From: an uncultured Oceanospirillales bacterium | Lineage (GTDB): Bacteria > Pseudomonadota > Gammaproteobacteria > Xanthomonadales > SZUA-36 | Direction of reading: 5' to 3' | Length of the DNA stretch: 64,000 nucleotides | NCBI GenBank assembly: GCA_913055655.1 | Contig: CAJXKA010000003.1 | Location: 188,501 to 252,500 of the forward strand | Part shown: positions 26,564 to 35,833 of the stretch, piece after piece | Numbering within the stretch: the first letter of the stretch is position 1 | How the letters are laid out: every line of letters begins with the position of its first letter | Program-made: the position numbers and the translations under genes | The notes under the pieces: generated by a model | The model's input: only the letters and a program-made list of their open reading frames with translations | Database searches by the model: none | What the model was told of the DNA's origin: nothing

Positions 26564-28447
26564 ATGAGCTTCTTTTCCGAACTCAAGCGCCGCAACGTTT
26601 TCCGCGTGGGCATCGCCTATGTTCTGGTCGCCTGGATCGTGCTGCAGGGTATTGATTTCCTGGTCGACCTGATCGACGCGCCGGCCTGGGTGCTGCAGAT
26701 CTTTTTCGCCGCGGCAGCCATCGGCCTGCTGGCGGTGCTGATTTTTTCCTGGGTGTTCGAGATGACCCCCGAGGGCCTGAAGAAGGAACGGGAAATCGAC
26801 CGGGGACGGTCCATCGCGCCCCAGACCGGGCGCAAGCTGGACCGGGTCATCATCGTATTCCTGGCGATCGCCGTGGTCATCCTGCTCGCGGAACGGTTCT
26901 ATTTCCCTGCCACGAGTGATGACGCTGAACGGCTTGCGAACACACCGCCGCAGACCCCTGAAAGCTCAACCCAGGAAACAGCCGCGCCCCCGAAAAAGAG
27001 CCTGGCGGTATTGCCTTTTGTCGCGCTCAGCAATGGCCCCGACGACGAGTTTTTCGCCGACGGCCTGACGGAGGAAATCCTCAATTCACTGGCGCAGCTA
27101 CCGGAGCTGCGGGTCACGGCACGCACGTCCGCATTCGCCTTCAAGGGCCAGGACGTGCCGGTACAACAGATTGGTGAGACGCTGGGCGTCGGTCACGTTG
27201 TCGAGGGTTCGGTACGCCGTTCCGGCGACCGCCTGCGGGTCACGGCGCAGCTGGTGCAGGCCGGGGACGGCTTCCACCTGTGGTCGAAGAACTATGACCG
27301 CGACTACGGTGACACCATCCTGATCCAGGAGGACATCGCCGAGCAGATCGCCGCCGCGCTGGACGTCGTGCTGGACAACGAAAAGCGTGAAGCCATGCGT
27401 CGGAGCGGCCTGCGCGACCCGGCCGCGTTCATCGCCTGGCAAAAAGGCACCCGCGCCGCACAGGAGGCGCACGGCGCGGAGGCCCAGGTGCCCGGCCTGC
27501 TGGCGGCCAACCGGTACTTCGAAGACGTCCTTGAGCACGCGCCGGACTACGCGCCTGCCTGGGTGGCCCACAGCGATCCCTACGGCCATATCCTCAATGA
27601 CAGTTCGACTTTCGAAAACACGGTCGCGGATGTGCCTGAAGACATTGTCGAGAACGCCCTTGAACTCGCCATGCACGACCTGGCACAGGCGGCCGAAACC
27701 GCGGGCAGCCTGGGTGAACGCATGGGTATCGAATTCGACCTGGCCATCCTCAGCGGCGATTTCCTTGATATCCGGCGGCGGCTGGATACCTACCTGGAAA
27801 ACGAAGGTTGCGATCACGCCCAGTGGGTCGATCCGGTCGCCGTGGTGTTCGGCTACGCCGAGCCGTTGACCCAACGCCTGGGCTATGTACTCGAGTGCGA
27901 CCCGTTATGGAACACTGTCCAGTTCTCGCGCGCCCGGGCAGCGCTGTGGGCGGGAGAGCCAGAAAGAGCCCGCGCCATGATCGAAGATGCCCGCCGCCGG
28001 AATCCGCACCCCTGGCTCGACCTTATCCAGGTCCGCTCTTACCTGGTCGAGGGGCAACTGGAAACCGCACGCAACGAGCTCGACCAGTCCGGCGTGATTG
28101 GTACATTTTGGCAGGGGGTAAACCAGGTGTCACTTGCCGCCGCGGCCGGTGACCGGGAAGGCGCGCGCCAGGCCTTTGATCGCACCTTTTCCGACGGCGG
28201 GGAATCCGGGTTTTTCCGGCTGCAATTGCTTGCCATGCTGGGCGACCGTGAGGCGGCGAACGACCTCGCCGGGCGCATCGACGAAAATGCCTATGGCCCG
28301 TTACCCCTAACGCTGGTCACGGCATGGTGCATGTGCGGCGCGCCATTCGACCTGGCCGCGACCCCCAATTTCGCCGCAAAGATCGAGGAAGGCGACCTGC
28401 CTTGGCCACCCAGGGTTGTCATCGACTTCCCGCTGAAGGGCTGGTGA
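26564..28447 (+). CDS. TolB-like membrane protein with four-Cys C-terminal domain, array member 9
   Basis: A 627-residue last array member, 4 bp after gene 8. N-terminal module FSELKRRNVFRVGIAYVLVA, FEMTPEGLKKEREIDRG, TGRKLDRVII. The TolB-like domain starts KSLAVLPFVALSNGPDDEFF, with DGLTEEILNSLAQLPELRVTARTSAFAFKG. The C-terminal domain matches member 8: cysteines at EGCDHA, LECDPL and WCMCGAPF, no others, and terminal PWPPRVVIDFPLKGW. The order of features is the same in both, so this pair is a tandem duplication that later diverged. The gap to the DUF2628 gene is 94 bp, leaving it open whether the operon continues. Confidence 0.85.
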   Translation: MSFFSELKRRNVFRVGIAYVLVAWIVLQGIDFLVDLIDAPAWVLQIFFAAAAIGLLAVLIFSWVFEMTPEGLKKEREIDRGRSIAPQTGRKLDRVIIVFLAIAVVILLAERFYFPATSDDAERLANTPPQTPESSTQETAAPPKKSLAVLPFVALSNGPDDEFFADGLTEEILNSLAQLPELRVTARTSAFAFKGQDVPVQQIGETLGVGHVVEGSVRRSGDRLRVTAQLVQAGDGFHLWSKNYDRDYGDTILIQEDIAEQIAAALDVVLDNEKREAMRRSGLRDPAAFIAWQKGTRAAQEAHGAEAQVPGLLAANRYFEDVLEHAPDYAPAWVAHSDPYGHILNDSSTFENTVADVPEDIVENALELAMHDLAQAAETAGSLGERMGIEFDLAILSGDFLDIRRRLDTYLENEGCDHAQWVDPVAVVFGYAEPLTQRLGYVLECDPLWNTVQFSRARAALWAGEPERARAMIEDARRRNPHPWLDLIQVRSYLVEGQLETARNELDQSGVIGTFWQGVNQVSLAAAAGDREGARQAFDRTFSDGGESGFFRLQLLAMLGDREAANDLAGRIDENAYGPLPLTLVTAWCMCGAPFDLAATPNFAAKIEEGDLPWPPRVVIDFPLKGW

Positions 28448-28541
28448 CCATGACTTGCGCCACTGTTTCGCTCACACGCGGCGCGAGACGATGGCAGGTG
28501 TATCAATGGGCGCACGCTCCGGGAATCAGTTGAAACCAGCC

Positions 28542-28943
28542 ATGCGGGTTTACGACATTTACAGGCACCCCAGGTACGGCTTCCAGGCCGTGCGCCGCGG
28601 CTTCTCGTGGCTGGCGTTCCTGGTGCCTTCCGTATGGGCAGTCCGCCGCGGGCTGGGACTGACCACGCTGGTGCTGGTACTGGCCACTTCCCTGGTGTTC
28701 GACATCGCCGAGCTGTTGGGCCAGTGGGCGGGGCACCCCGTCAGCCAGGTGCTGATCCTGGTCGCTCTGAGCATCGTGGTCGGCGTGAAACCGGGTTTCG
28801 ACGGTTACCGCTGGCATGCGCGGGCGCTGACGGACGATGACTTCGAGTTTCAGTGCACGGTCGCTGCGAGCAGTCGACGGCAGGCGATACGCGCTGCCGC
28901 CAATGACCGGTACTTCAACGGACCCATCAACGTCGCAGCCTGA
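28542..28943 (+). CDS. DUF2628-like small membrane protein
   Basis: A 133-residue protein beginning MRVYDIYRHPRYGFQAVRRG, the usual start of DUF2628 proteins (xYxVYxHP, then a hydrophobic FSWLAFLVPSVWAVRRGLG stretch). Two or three membrane helices occupy about residues 23-90, followed by a cytoplasmic-looking charged tail with repeated Ala/Arg. I chose ATG 28542 by family resemblance; in-frame starts at 28455 and 28506 exist but their extra residues look non-conserved. It follows the nine-gene array on the same strand and converges on malate synthase with a 6-bp gap. Function unknown. Confidence 0.65.
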   Translation: MRVYDIYRHPRYGFQAVRRGFSWLAFLVPSVWAVRRGLGLTTLVLVLATSLVFDIAELLGQWAGHPVSQVLILVALSIVVGVKPGFDGYRWHARALTDDDFEFQCTVAASSRRQAIRAAANDRYFNGPINVAA

Positions 28944-28949
28944 CCCCGC

Positions 28950-30590
<1,641 letters not shown>

Positions 30591-30650
30591 GGGCATTTCC
30601 TCATCGGGACGTTGGCATGTGCCGGACAGGTTATGCGCGCGCGAGCATAA

Positions 30651-30681
30651 TTGAAAAGATGAATCTTTGAATGACTATAAT
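30651..30681 (+). promoter_or_regulatory. Sigma-70 promoter of the lysR gene
   Basis: TTGAAA (30651-30656) and TATAAT (30676-30681) separated by 19 bp, with a perfect consensus -10. It sits in the aceB-lysR divergent region, and the palindrome at 30655-30668 overlaps its -35 and spacer. Confidence 0.65.
30655..30668. promoter_or_regulatory. Palindromic LysR-type operator candidate
   Basis: AAAGATGAATCTTT is a 14-bp palindrome (AAAGAT-GA-ATCTTT) in the gap between malate synthase and the divergent LysR gene. LysR regulators usually bind interrupted dyads near their own promoter. Overlap with the lysR promoter would allow autorepression and divergent activation of aceB; the assignment is inferred from position. 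Confidence 0.5.
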
Positions 30682-30713
30682 GAGTTTTGTTAAAGATACG
30701 GCGCGAAACGCCC

Positions 30714-31667
30714 ATGACCGACACCACCCGCCACTACTACAAGGGCAATTCGCTGAAACAGCTGCGAGCCTTCTGCGCCGTCGCCCGTGCCGGCAGCATG
30801 ACCGACGCGGCCCGCGAACTGTTCCTCAGCCAGTCGGCCGTCAGCCTGCAGGTCAAGGCGCTGGAAGAGCAAATGGGCGTGGAACTGTTTGAACGCCGCG
30901 GCCCCAACATCAGCCTGACGCCGGACGGCCGCAAACTGATGGACATGGCGCGGCCGCTGGTGGAAGGCATCGACGACCTGCCGCAGCGTTTCGAACACGA
31001 GGTTCGCGGCAGCGCGGATTCCGGCGAACTGGTCATCGCCGGCGGTGAATCGGCGATGACCTACATCCTGCCCGACCTGCTGGGCCGCTTCCAAAAGGAC
31101 CACCGTGGCATCCAGGTCAGCCTGCGCAACGTCGGCATCAGCGAAGGCCTGGGCCTGATCCGCGACGACGAGGCCGATTTCGCCGTCGGCTCCATGCTCG
31201 ACGTGCCGTCGGACATCGCCTACACGCCGATGTGGTCGCACGCGCCCATGCTGATCATGCCGGCCGGCCACCCGCTGGCCGGGCAGGACGACATCCAGCT
31301 GGCCGACATCGCCGCCCACGACCTGATCCTGCCGCCCCGCCGCCTGACCACCTGGCGCCTGGTCGACCGCGTCTTCCAGCAGCACGGCGTGCCCTTCAAC
31401 GTGGCCCTGGAGGTCAACGGCTGGGGCGTCATCAAGCGCCTGGTGGAAGCCGGCCTGGGCCTGTCGATCGTCTCGGGCGTGTGCGTACTGGACGACGACA
31501 ATCTCATCGCCCGCGACATGAGCGCCCACTTCCCCCGCCGCGACTACGGCATCGTCACTCGCCGCGGCCGCCACCTGCCGGCGCCCGCGCGTGCCTTCCT
31601 GGAAGCCATCCAGGACACGGCCCCGCCGCGCTCGCCCTGGGAGCAGGAGGGGCACTCCTCGCGCTAG
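30714..31667 (+). CDS. LysR-family transcriptional regulator, probable regulator of malate synthase
   Basis: A 317-residue regulator with an N-terminal winged helix-turn-helix (about 18-78: LKQLRAFCAVARAGSMTDAA, LFLSQSAVSLQVKALEEQ) and a C-terminal LysR substrate-binding domain starting near SGELVIAGGESAMTYILP. The effector pocket part includes DEADFAVGSM and VNGWGVIKRLVEAGLGLSIVSG. I chose ATG 30714 because it follows the TATAAT promoter by a normal leader; a TTG at 30687 would lie within the expected leader. It faces away from aceB, the standard LysR-target layout. The effector is unknown. Confidence 0.9.
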   Translation: MTDTTRHYYKGNSLKQLRAFCAVARAGSMTDAARELFLSQSAVSLQVKALEEQMGVELFERRGPNISLTPDGRKLMDMARPLVEGIDDLPQRFEHEVRGSADSGELVIAGGESAMTYILPDLLGRFQKDHRGIQVSLRNVGISEGLGLIRDDEADFAVGSMLDVPSDIAYTPMWSHAPMLIMPAGHPLAGQDDIQLADIAAHDLILPPRRLTTWRLVDRVFQQHGVPFNVALEVNGWGVIKRLVEAGLGLSIVSGVCVLDDDNLIARDMSAHFPRRDYGIVTRRGRHLPAPARAFLEAIQDTAPPRSPWEQEGHSSR

Positions 31668-31706
31668 CACGCTAATATCTGGAAAACACCAACAAAAAGG
31701 GATGCC

Positions 31707-33359
31707 ATGAACAGGAACTTCACGCTCGCGCTCGCCTTCGCTCTGGCCCTGGCACTGAACCTCGCCGCCGCCGGAGCGGCGTTCGGCTGGACCGTTGAGA
31801 AAGTACCCGATACCGAAACCGCGAACTGGTCGCAGCCGCTGCCGACACGGGCCACCGGCCGCGCCGTCACGAACGCCGAGACCGGCGAATGGTTGCGCCA
31901 GTGGCCGGGCACCTATTTCGAAACGGCGTTCTCCGGCGACCGCGTGGCCTTCCGCGTCGGCGCGGGCGACGTGATCCTGGACATCCGCGTGGACGATGCC
32001 GAACCCATCATTCTCAGCAAACCGGAACCCGGCCTGTATCAAATCACCGGCCTGGCCCCCGGCGACCACCGGCTGCGCGTCGATGTCGCGTCGGAAAACC
32101 AGGGCTGGGCGACAACCTTCGGCGGTTTCTTATCCAGCGAAGACACCCGGGCGATGCCGCTACCGGCCCGCGAGGTCCAGCTCGAGTTCATCGGCGACTC
32201 CCACACCGTCGGTTACGCCAACCGGTCCACGCAGCGCGAGTGCGACAACGACGAGGTCTGGGCCACCACGGCCACCTCGCGCGGTATCGCCCCGCTGGCC
32301 GCCGCGGCATTCGACGTCGACTACCAGGTCAACGCCATTTCCGGGCGGGGCGTGGTCCGGAACTACGGCGGCGGTGACGGCGACACCCTCCCACAGGCGT
32401 ACCCCTACACGCTGTTCGACAAGACCAGGACCTACACTGACGCCACCTGGTCACCGGCGGTGATCGTCATTGCGCTCGGCACCAATGATTTTTCAACGCC
32501 GCTCACCGATGGCGAGCCCTGGCAGGACCGCGCGGCATTGCGCGAAGCCTACGCGGACCGCTACACGCGTTTTGTGCTGGAACTGCGCGAGCGCCATCCG
32601 GACGCGGGCTTCGTGCTCTGGATCGCCGACCGCCCCGAGGGCGAGATCAGCACCGCCCTGCAACACGTGGTCGACAAGCTGGCGGTGCGCGGCGAGCGCC
32701 GCGTGGAGATGGTCATCGTCAGCGACCTGGAAATGACCGCCTGCCACTGGCACCCCAGCCTGGCCGACAACCAGCGCGTGGCCACGGCGCTGAACCCGGC
32801 CATCGCCCGCCAGTTGTCACAGGCCAGAAATACCGATAGCGGAGAGCAGTCGCGCGCGGACAGGCTGCAGCAGCGCCTGGCCAACAATCCCGCCACCCCC
32901 TGGAACGTTTACGGCCCCGGCCAGGTCACCGAGGTCCTTCCCGGCGAAGGCCCGCAGGGCTTCCCGGCGTTCCGCGTTGATGTGCAGTCGAAAGCCTCCA
33001 ACCCCTGGGAAATCGGCGCCGTCAACAGCATCGAAAAGCCCATCGCCAAAGACGATGTCATCGTCGTCGCCCTGTGGCTGCGCGCGCCACACCTCGCCGA
33101 CGGCGAGACCACCGAGATCCCCAGCTTCGGCCTGAGCCTGTCCTCACCCCCCTACGACGGCATCGCCGGCAGCACGGCCACCGTGACCCACCAGTGGCAA
33201 CAGTTCTTCGCCACCGGCACCGCCGGCAAAAACTTCAAGGCCAGCGAACTGGGCCTGGGTGTCCACCTGGGCAACGCCGCCCGTGTCATCGACCTGGGGC
33301 CGGTACGGGTGTTCAACCTGGGGCCGGGCGCTGATGTCAGCGGCCTGACAGGCGAGTAA
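31707..33359 (+). CDS. Exported SGNH/GDSL esterase, carbohydrate esterase family 2-like
   Basis: A 550-residue protein with a signal peptide (hydrophobic to about residue 26). It has an N-terminal beta-sandwich (about 50-150), then an SGNH hydrolase domain with block I FIGDSHTVGYA (Ser165), NAISGRGVVRNYGG, block III ALGTNDFS (248-253), and the catalytic His motif CHWHPSLADN. This domain order, small beta domain before SGNH, is that of CE2 acetyl-xylan/mannan esterases. A further C-terminal domain of about 160 residues (from about 390) looks like a carbohydrate-binding-type jelly roll (FRVDVQSKASNPWEIGAVN). It probably deacetylates polysaccharide outside the cytoplasm; the substrate is inferred only from family. 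Confidence 0.8.
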   Translation: MNRNFTLALAFALALALNLAAAGAAFGWTVEKVPDTETANWSQPLPTRATGRAVTNAETGEWLRQWPGTYFETAFSGDRVAFRVGAGDVILDIRVDDAEPIILSKPEPGLYQITGLAPGDHRLRVDVASENQGWATTFGGFLSSEDTRAMPLPAREVQLEFIGDSHTVGYANRSTQRECDNDEVWATTATSRGIAPLAAAAFDVDYQVNAISGRGVVRNYGGGDGDTLPQAYPYTLFDKTRTYTDATWSPAVIVIALGTNDFSTPLTDGEPWQDRAALREAYADRYTRFVLELRERHPDAGFVLWIADRPEGEISTALQHVVDKLAVRGERRVEMVIVSDLEMTACHWHPSLADNQRVATALNPAIARQLSQARNTDSGEQSRADRLQQRLANNPATPWNVYGPGQVTEVLPGEGPQGFPAFRVDVQSKASNPWEIGAVNSIEKPIAKDDVIVVALWLRAPHLADGETTEIPSFGLSLSSPPYDGIAGSTATVTHQWQQFFATGTAGKNFKASELGLGVHLGNAARVIDLGPVRVFNLGPGADVSGLTGE

Positions 33360-33412
33360 ACCACACCCCGTGCGACACCCCATTCGCCGGCAACTCGCCC
33401 CTCCAGATCACC

Positions 33413-33445
33413 TTCGCGAAATTCGTGAAATTTGCGAAATTCGCG
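33413..33445. repeat. Dispersed 9-bp-unit element, copy 1
   Basis: Three 9-bp units in a row, GCGAAATTC, GTGAAATTT, GCGAAATTC, then GCG, in the gap between the convergent esterase and amtB genes. Related elements lie at 36760, 46880, 47041 and 48834. Confidence 0.75.
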
Positions 33446-33473
33446 TTGCGCTCTTGAGCACCTCTCCACCCAC

Positions 33474-33503
33474 AAAAAAACCCGGGTCCTCGCGAACCCG
33501 GGT
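33474..33503 (-). terminator. Rho-independent terminator of glnK-amtB
   Basis: On the minus strand an ACCCGGGT / ACCCGGGT stem with a short CGCGAGG-type loop is followed by seven Ts, about 30 nt after the amtB stop codon. This is a classic intrinsic terminator. Confidence 0.85.
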
Positions 33504-33531
33504 CTTTCACACACGCTGACTGGCGTGTTGC

Positions 33532-34791
33532 TTACGCGGACTTGAACTCCGGGTAAGCCTCGATGCCGCACTCGCCGACATCCAGTCCTTCGTACTCCTC
33601 TTCCTGGGAGACGCGGATGCCCATCACCAGCTTGAGGGCGAACCAGACGATAAAGCTGGTCACGAACACCCAGGTGAAGATGGTGGCCGCGCCCGCGAGC
33701 TGGCCGCCGAAGCTTGCGCCGTCATTGGTCAGCGGCACCAGCAGCAGGCCCAGCAGGCCGACGGTGCCGTGCACGGAGATCGCGCCGACGGGATCGTCGA
33801 TCTTCAGCTTGTCCAGCGCCAGGATGCTGAACACCACCAGTACACCACCGGCGGCGCCGAACAGGGTGGCCTGCAGGGCGGTCGGGGTGGAGGGCTCGGC
33901 GGTGATGGCCACCAGGCCGGCCAGGGCGCCGTTCAGGGCCATGGTCAGGTCGGCGCGGCCCCACAGGATGTGCGAGGTCAGCAGCGCGGCGACCAGGCCG
34001 CCGGCGGCGGCGCCGTTGGTGTTCAGGAACACCATGGCCATGGAGTGCGCGCTGGCGGCGTCGCCCAGCTTCAGCACGGAACCGCCGTTGAAGCCGAACC
34101 AGCCCATCCACAGCACGAACGTACCCAGCGTGGCCAGCGGCAGGTTGGCGCCGGGGATGGCCTTGGCCTTGCCGTCCTTGCCGTACTTGCCCAGGCGCGG
34201 GCCCAGCAGCAGCACGCCCGAGAGCGCCGCGGCCGCACCGGCCATGTGGACGATGCCGGAACCGGCAAAGTCACTGAAGCCCAGGTCGCCCAGGTTGAAG
34301 ATGCCGAAGACGTCGTTGCCGCCCCAGGTCCAGCCGCCTTCCATCGGGTAGATGAAGCCGGTCAGCACCACGGCGAAGATCAGGAACGACCACAACTTCA
34401 TGCGCTCGGCGACGGCGCCGGAGACAATCGACATGGCCGTGGCGACGAACACCACCTGGAAGAAGAAGTCGGAGGCGCCGGAGTACACCGAGTCGCCGTC
34501 GAAGCCGTTCTCGGCCGAGGCCGCCAGCACTTCTTCCAGGCTGAAGGCTTCGATACCGGACAGGAAGAACCCGCCGCCGTACATGAAGTAGTAGCCGCAG
34601 ACCATGTACATGATGCAGGCGATGGAATACAGCGCCACGTTCTTGGTCAGGATCTCGACCGTGTTCTTGGCCCGCACCAGGCCCGATTCCAGCAGCGTGA
34701 AGCCCGCGGCCATCCACATGACCAGGGCGCCGCAAATCAGGAACATGAAGGTGTCGAGGGCGTATTGTAGTTCGAAAATCTGGTTTTCCAT
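33532..34791 (-). CDS. amtB: Ammonium transporter AmtB
   Basis: A 419-residue Amt/Rh family trimeric ammonium channel with eleven expected membrane helices. Family motifs visible are MWMAAGFTLLESGLVRAKN, GWTWGGNDVFGIF, DFAGSGIVHMAGA (pore histidine), FNGGSVLKLGDA and GAISVHGTVGLLGLLL (second histidine region). The C-terminal cytoplasmic tail, which contacts GlnK, is present (RVSQEEEYEGLDVGECG). It lies 17 bp downstream of glnK in the conserved glnK-amtB order. Its expression is probably driven by the sigma-54 promoter at 35197-35212, and an intrinsic terminator follows. Confidence 0.97.
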   Translation of the reverse strand: MENQIFELQYALDTFMFLICGALVMWMAAGFTLLESGLVRAKNTVEILTKNVALYSIACIMYMVCGYYFMYGGGFFLSGIEAFSLEEVLAASAENGFDGDSVYSGASDFFFQVVFVATAMSIVSGAVAERMKLWSFLIFAVVLTGFIYPMEGGWTWGGNDVFGIFNLGDLGFSDFAGSGIVHMAGAAAALSGVLLLGPRLGKYGKDGKAKAIPGANLPLATLGTFVLWMGWFGFNGGSVLKLGDAASAHSMAMVFLNTNGAAAGGLVAALLTSHILWGRADLTMALNGALAGLVAITAEPSTPTALQATLFGAAGGVLVVFSILALDKLKIDDPVGAISVHGTVGLLGLLLVPLTNDGASFGGQLAGAATIFTWVFVTSFIVWFALKLVMGIRVSQEEEYEGLDVGECGIEAYPEFKSA

Positions 34792-34808
34792 TGTCGCTCT
34801 CCCTTCGC

Positions 34809-35168
<360 letters not shown>

Positions 35169-35196
35169 TCAGGGTTCTTGACCCGTGAATCCAAAA

Positions 35197-35212
35197 TGCA
35201 GGAATCGGGCCA
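35197..35212 (-). promoter_or_regulatory. Sigma-54 promoter of glnK-amtB
   Basis: Read on the minus strand: TGGCCCGATTCCTGCA, with the GG/GC elements at exact spacing against TGGCACG-N4-TTGCA. It is 50 nt upstream of the glnK start and shares ATTCCTGCAT with the glnA promoter. Confidence 0.8.
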
Positions 35213-35291
35213 ATCTTCAAAACGAGGAAAACCAGTGCTTTGCGGGGGATTAGCGCCCCTGTTCAGGCGAATAAAAGGTGATCGTGGTGAA

Positions 35292-35342
35292 CTTGGTGCA
35301 TGGTGATGCACCAAGATTGTGCGCGCAGCCAGGTTTGGTGCG
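35292..35342. promoter_or_regulatory. NtrC enhancer cluster upstream of glnK
   Basis: It contains the inverted pair CTTGGTGCA (35292-35300) and TGCACCAAG (35307-35315), then TTTGGTGCG (35334-35342). TGCACCAAGATTGTGCG at 35307-35323 matches the NtrC dyad TGCACCAAAATGGTGCA at 14 of 17 positions. The cluster is about 80-145 bp upstream of the sigma-54 promoter, just past the stop of the TonB-domain gene. Confidence 0.75.
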
Positions 35343-35363
35343 CGCGGCAGGCCCCGTTTCGGG

Positions 35364-35762
35364 TCAGCAGTCGTCCCGGGTCTTGAACTCGACGGTCTCC
35401 GTCACCTGGACAGGCGTCCGGCCGGGGTTGGATTCCGCCGGCACGTATTCCCATTCGGTCAACTGCGCCAGCGCCGCCCTGTCAAAGCCGCCCGGCGGCT
35501 CGGACTCCAACACGGTGGCGTTGAAGACATCACCCCGGGAATCGATCACGTACTGGAGCACCACATGGCCACAGCCGCTGGGCATCGGTCGACGACTGTT
35601 CACCTTGACGTACACGCCGTCCTGCCGGGTGACCCAGTAGTCGGCCCGTTGTGCTTCATCGATAACCACGATATCCGAAGTCAACTCCGGCTCAGGTGGT
35701 GTCGTGGCGCAGGATGTGACGAAAACGGCGGCGAACACAATGAACAGTGTCTGGCGAAACAT
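35364..35762 (-). CDS. TonB C-terminal-domain lipoprotein
   Basis: A 132-residue protein whose signal peptide ends in a lipobox-like VTSC (Cys18), so it is probably lipid-anchored in the envelope. The rest (about 45-128) matches the TonB C-terminal fold: VKVNSRRPMPSGCGHVVLQY, VIDSRGDVFNATVLESEPPGGFDRAALAQLTEWEYVPA in outline, then TPVQVTETVEF. It lacks the long Pro-rich linker and N-terminal membrane helix of true TonB, so it is a TonB-like small lipoprotein of unknown role. Three cysteines (lipidated Cys, GCGH, DDC-end) are seen. It is encoded upstream of glnK on the same strand, but the sigma-54 promoter separates the units. Confidence 0.8.
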   Translation of the reverse strand: MFRQTLFIVFAAVFVTSCATTPPEPELTSDIVVIDEAQRADYWVTRQDGVYVKVNSRRPMPSGCGHVVLQYVIDSRGDVFNATVLESEPPGGFDRAALAQLTEWEYVPAESNPGRTPVQVTETVEFKTRDDC

Positions 35763-35833
35763 GACTCCTCCGTGAGCAGGTTTTCCTTACAGGTTGCCAC
35801 AGCGGCGCGCGTTGCGCACCCGCTCCCACCCTG

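Noticed and set aside
10166-28447. Adenylate cyclase or CadC-type DNA-binding function for the array
   Set aside because: The N-termini contain only a three-helix membrane module; no winged helix or cyclase signature is visible in any of the nine proteins.
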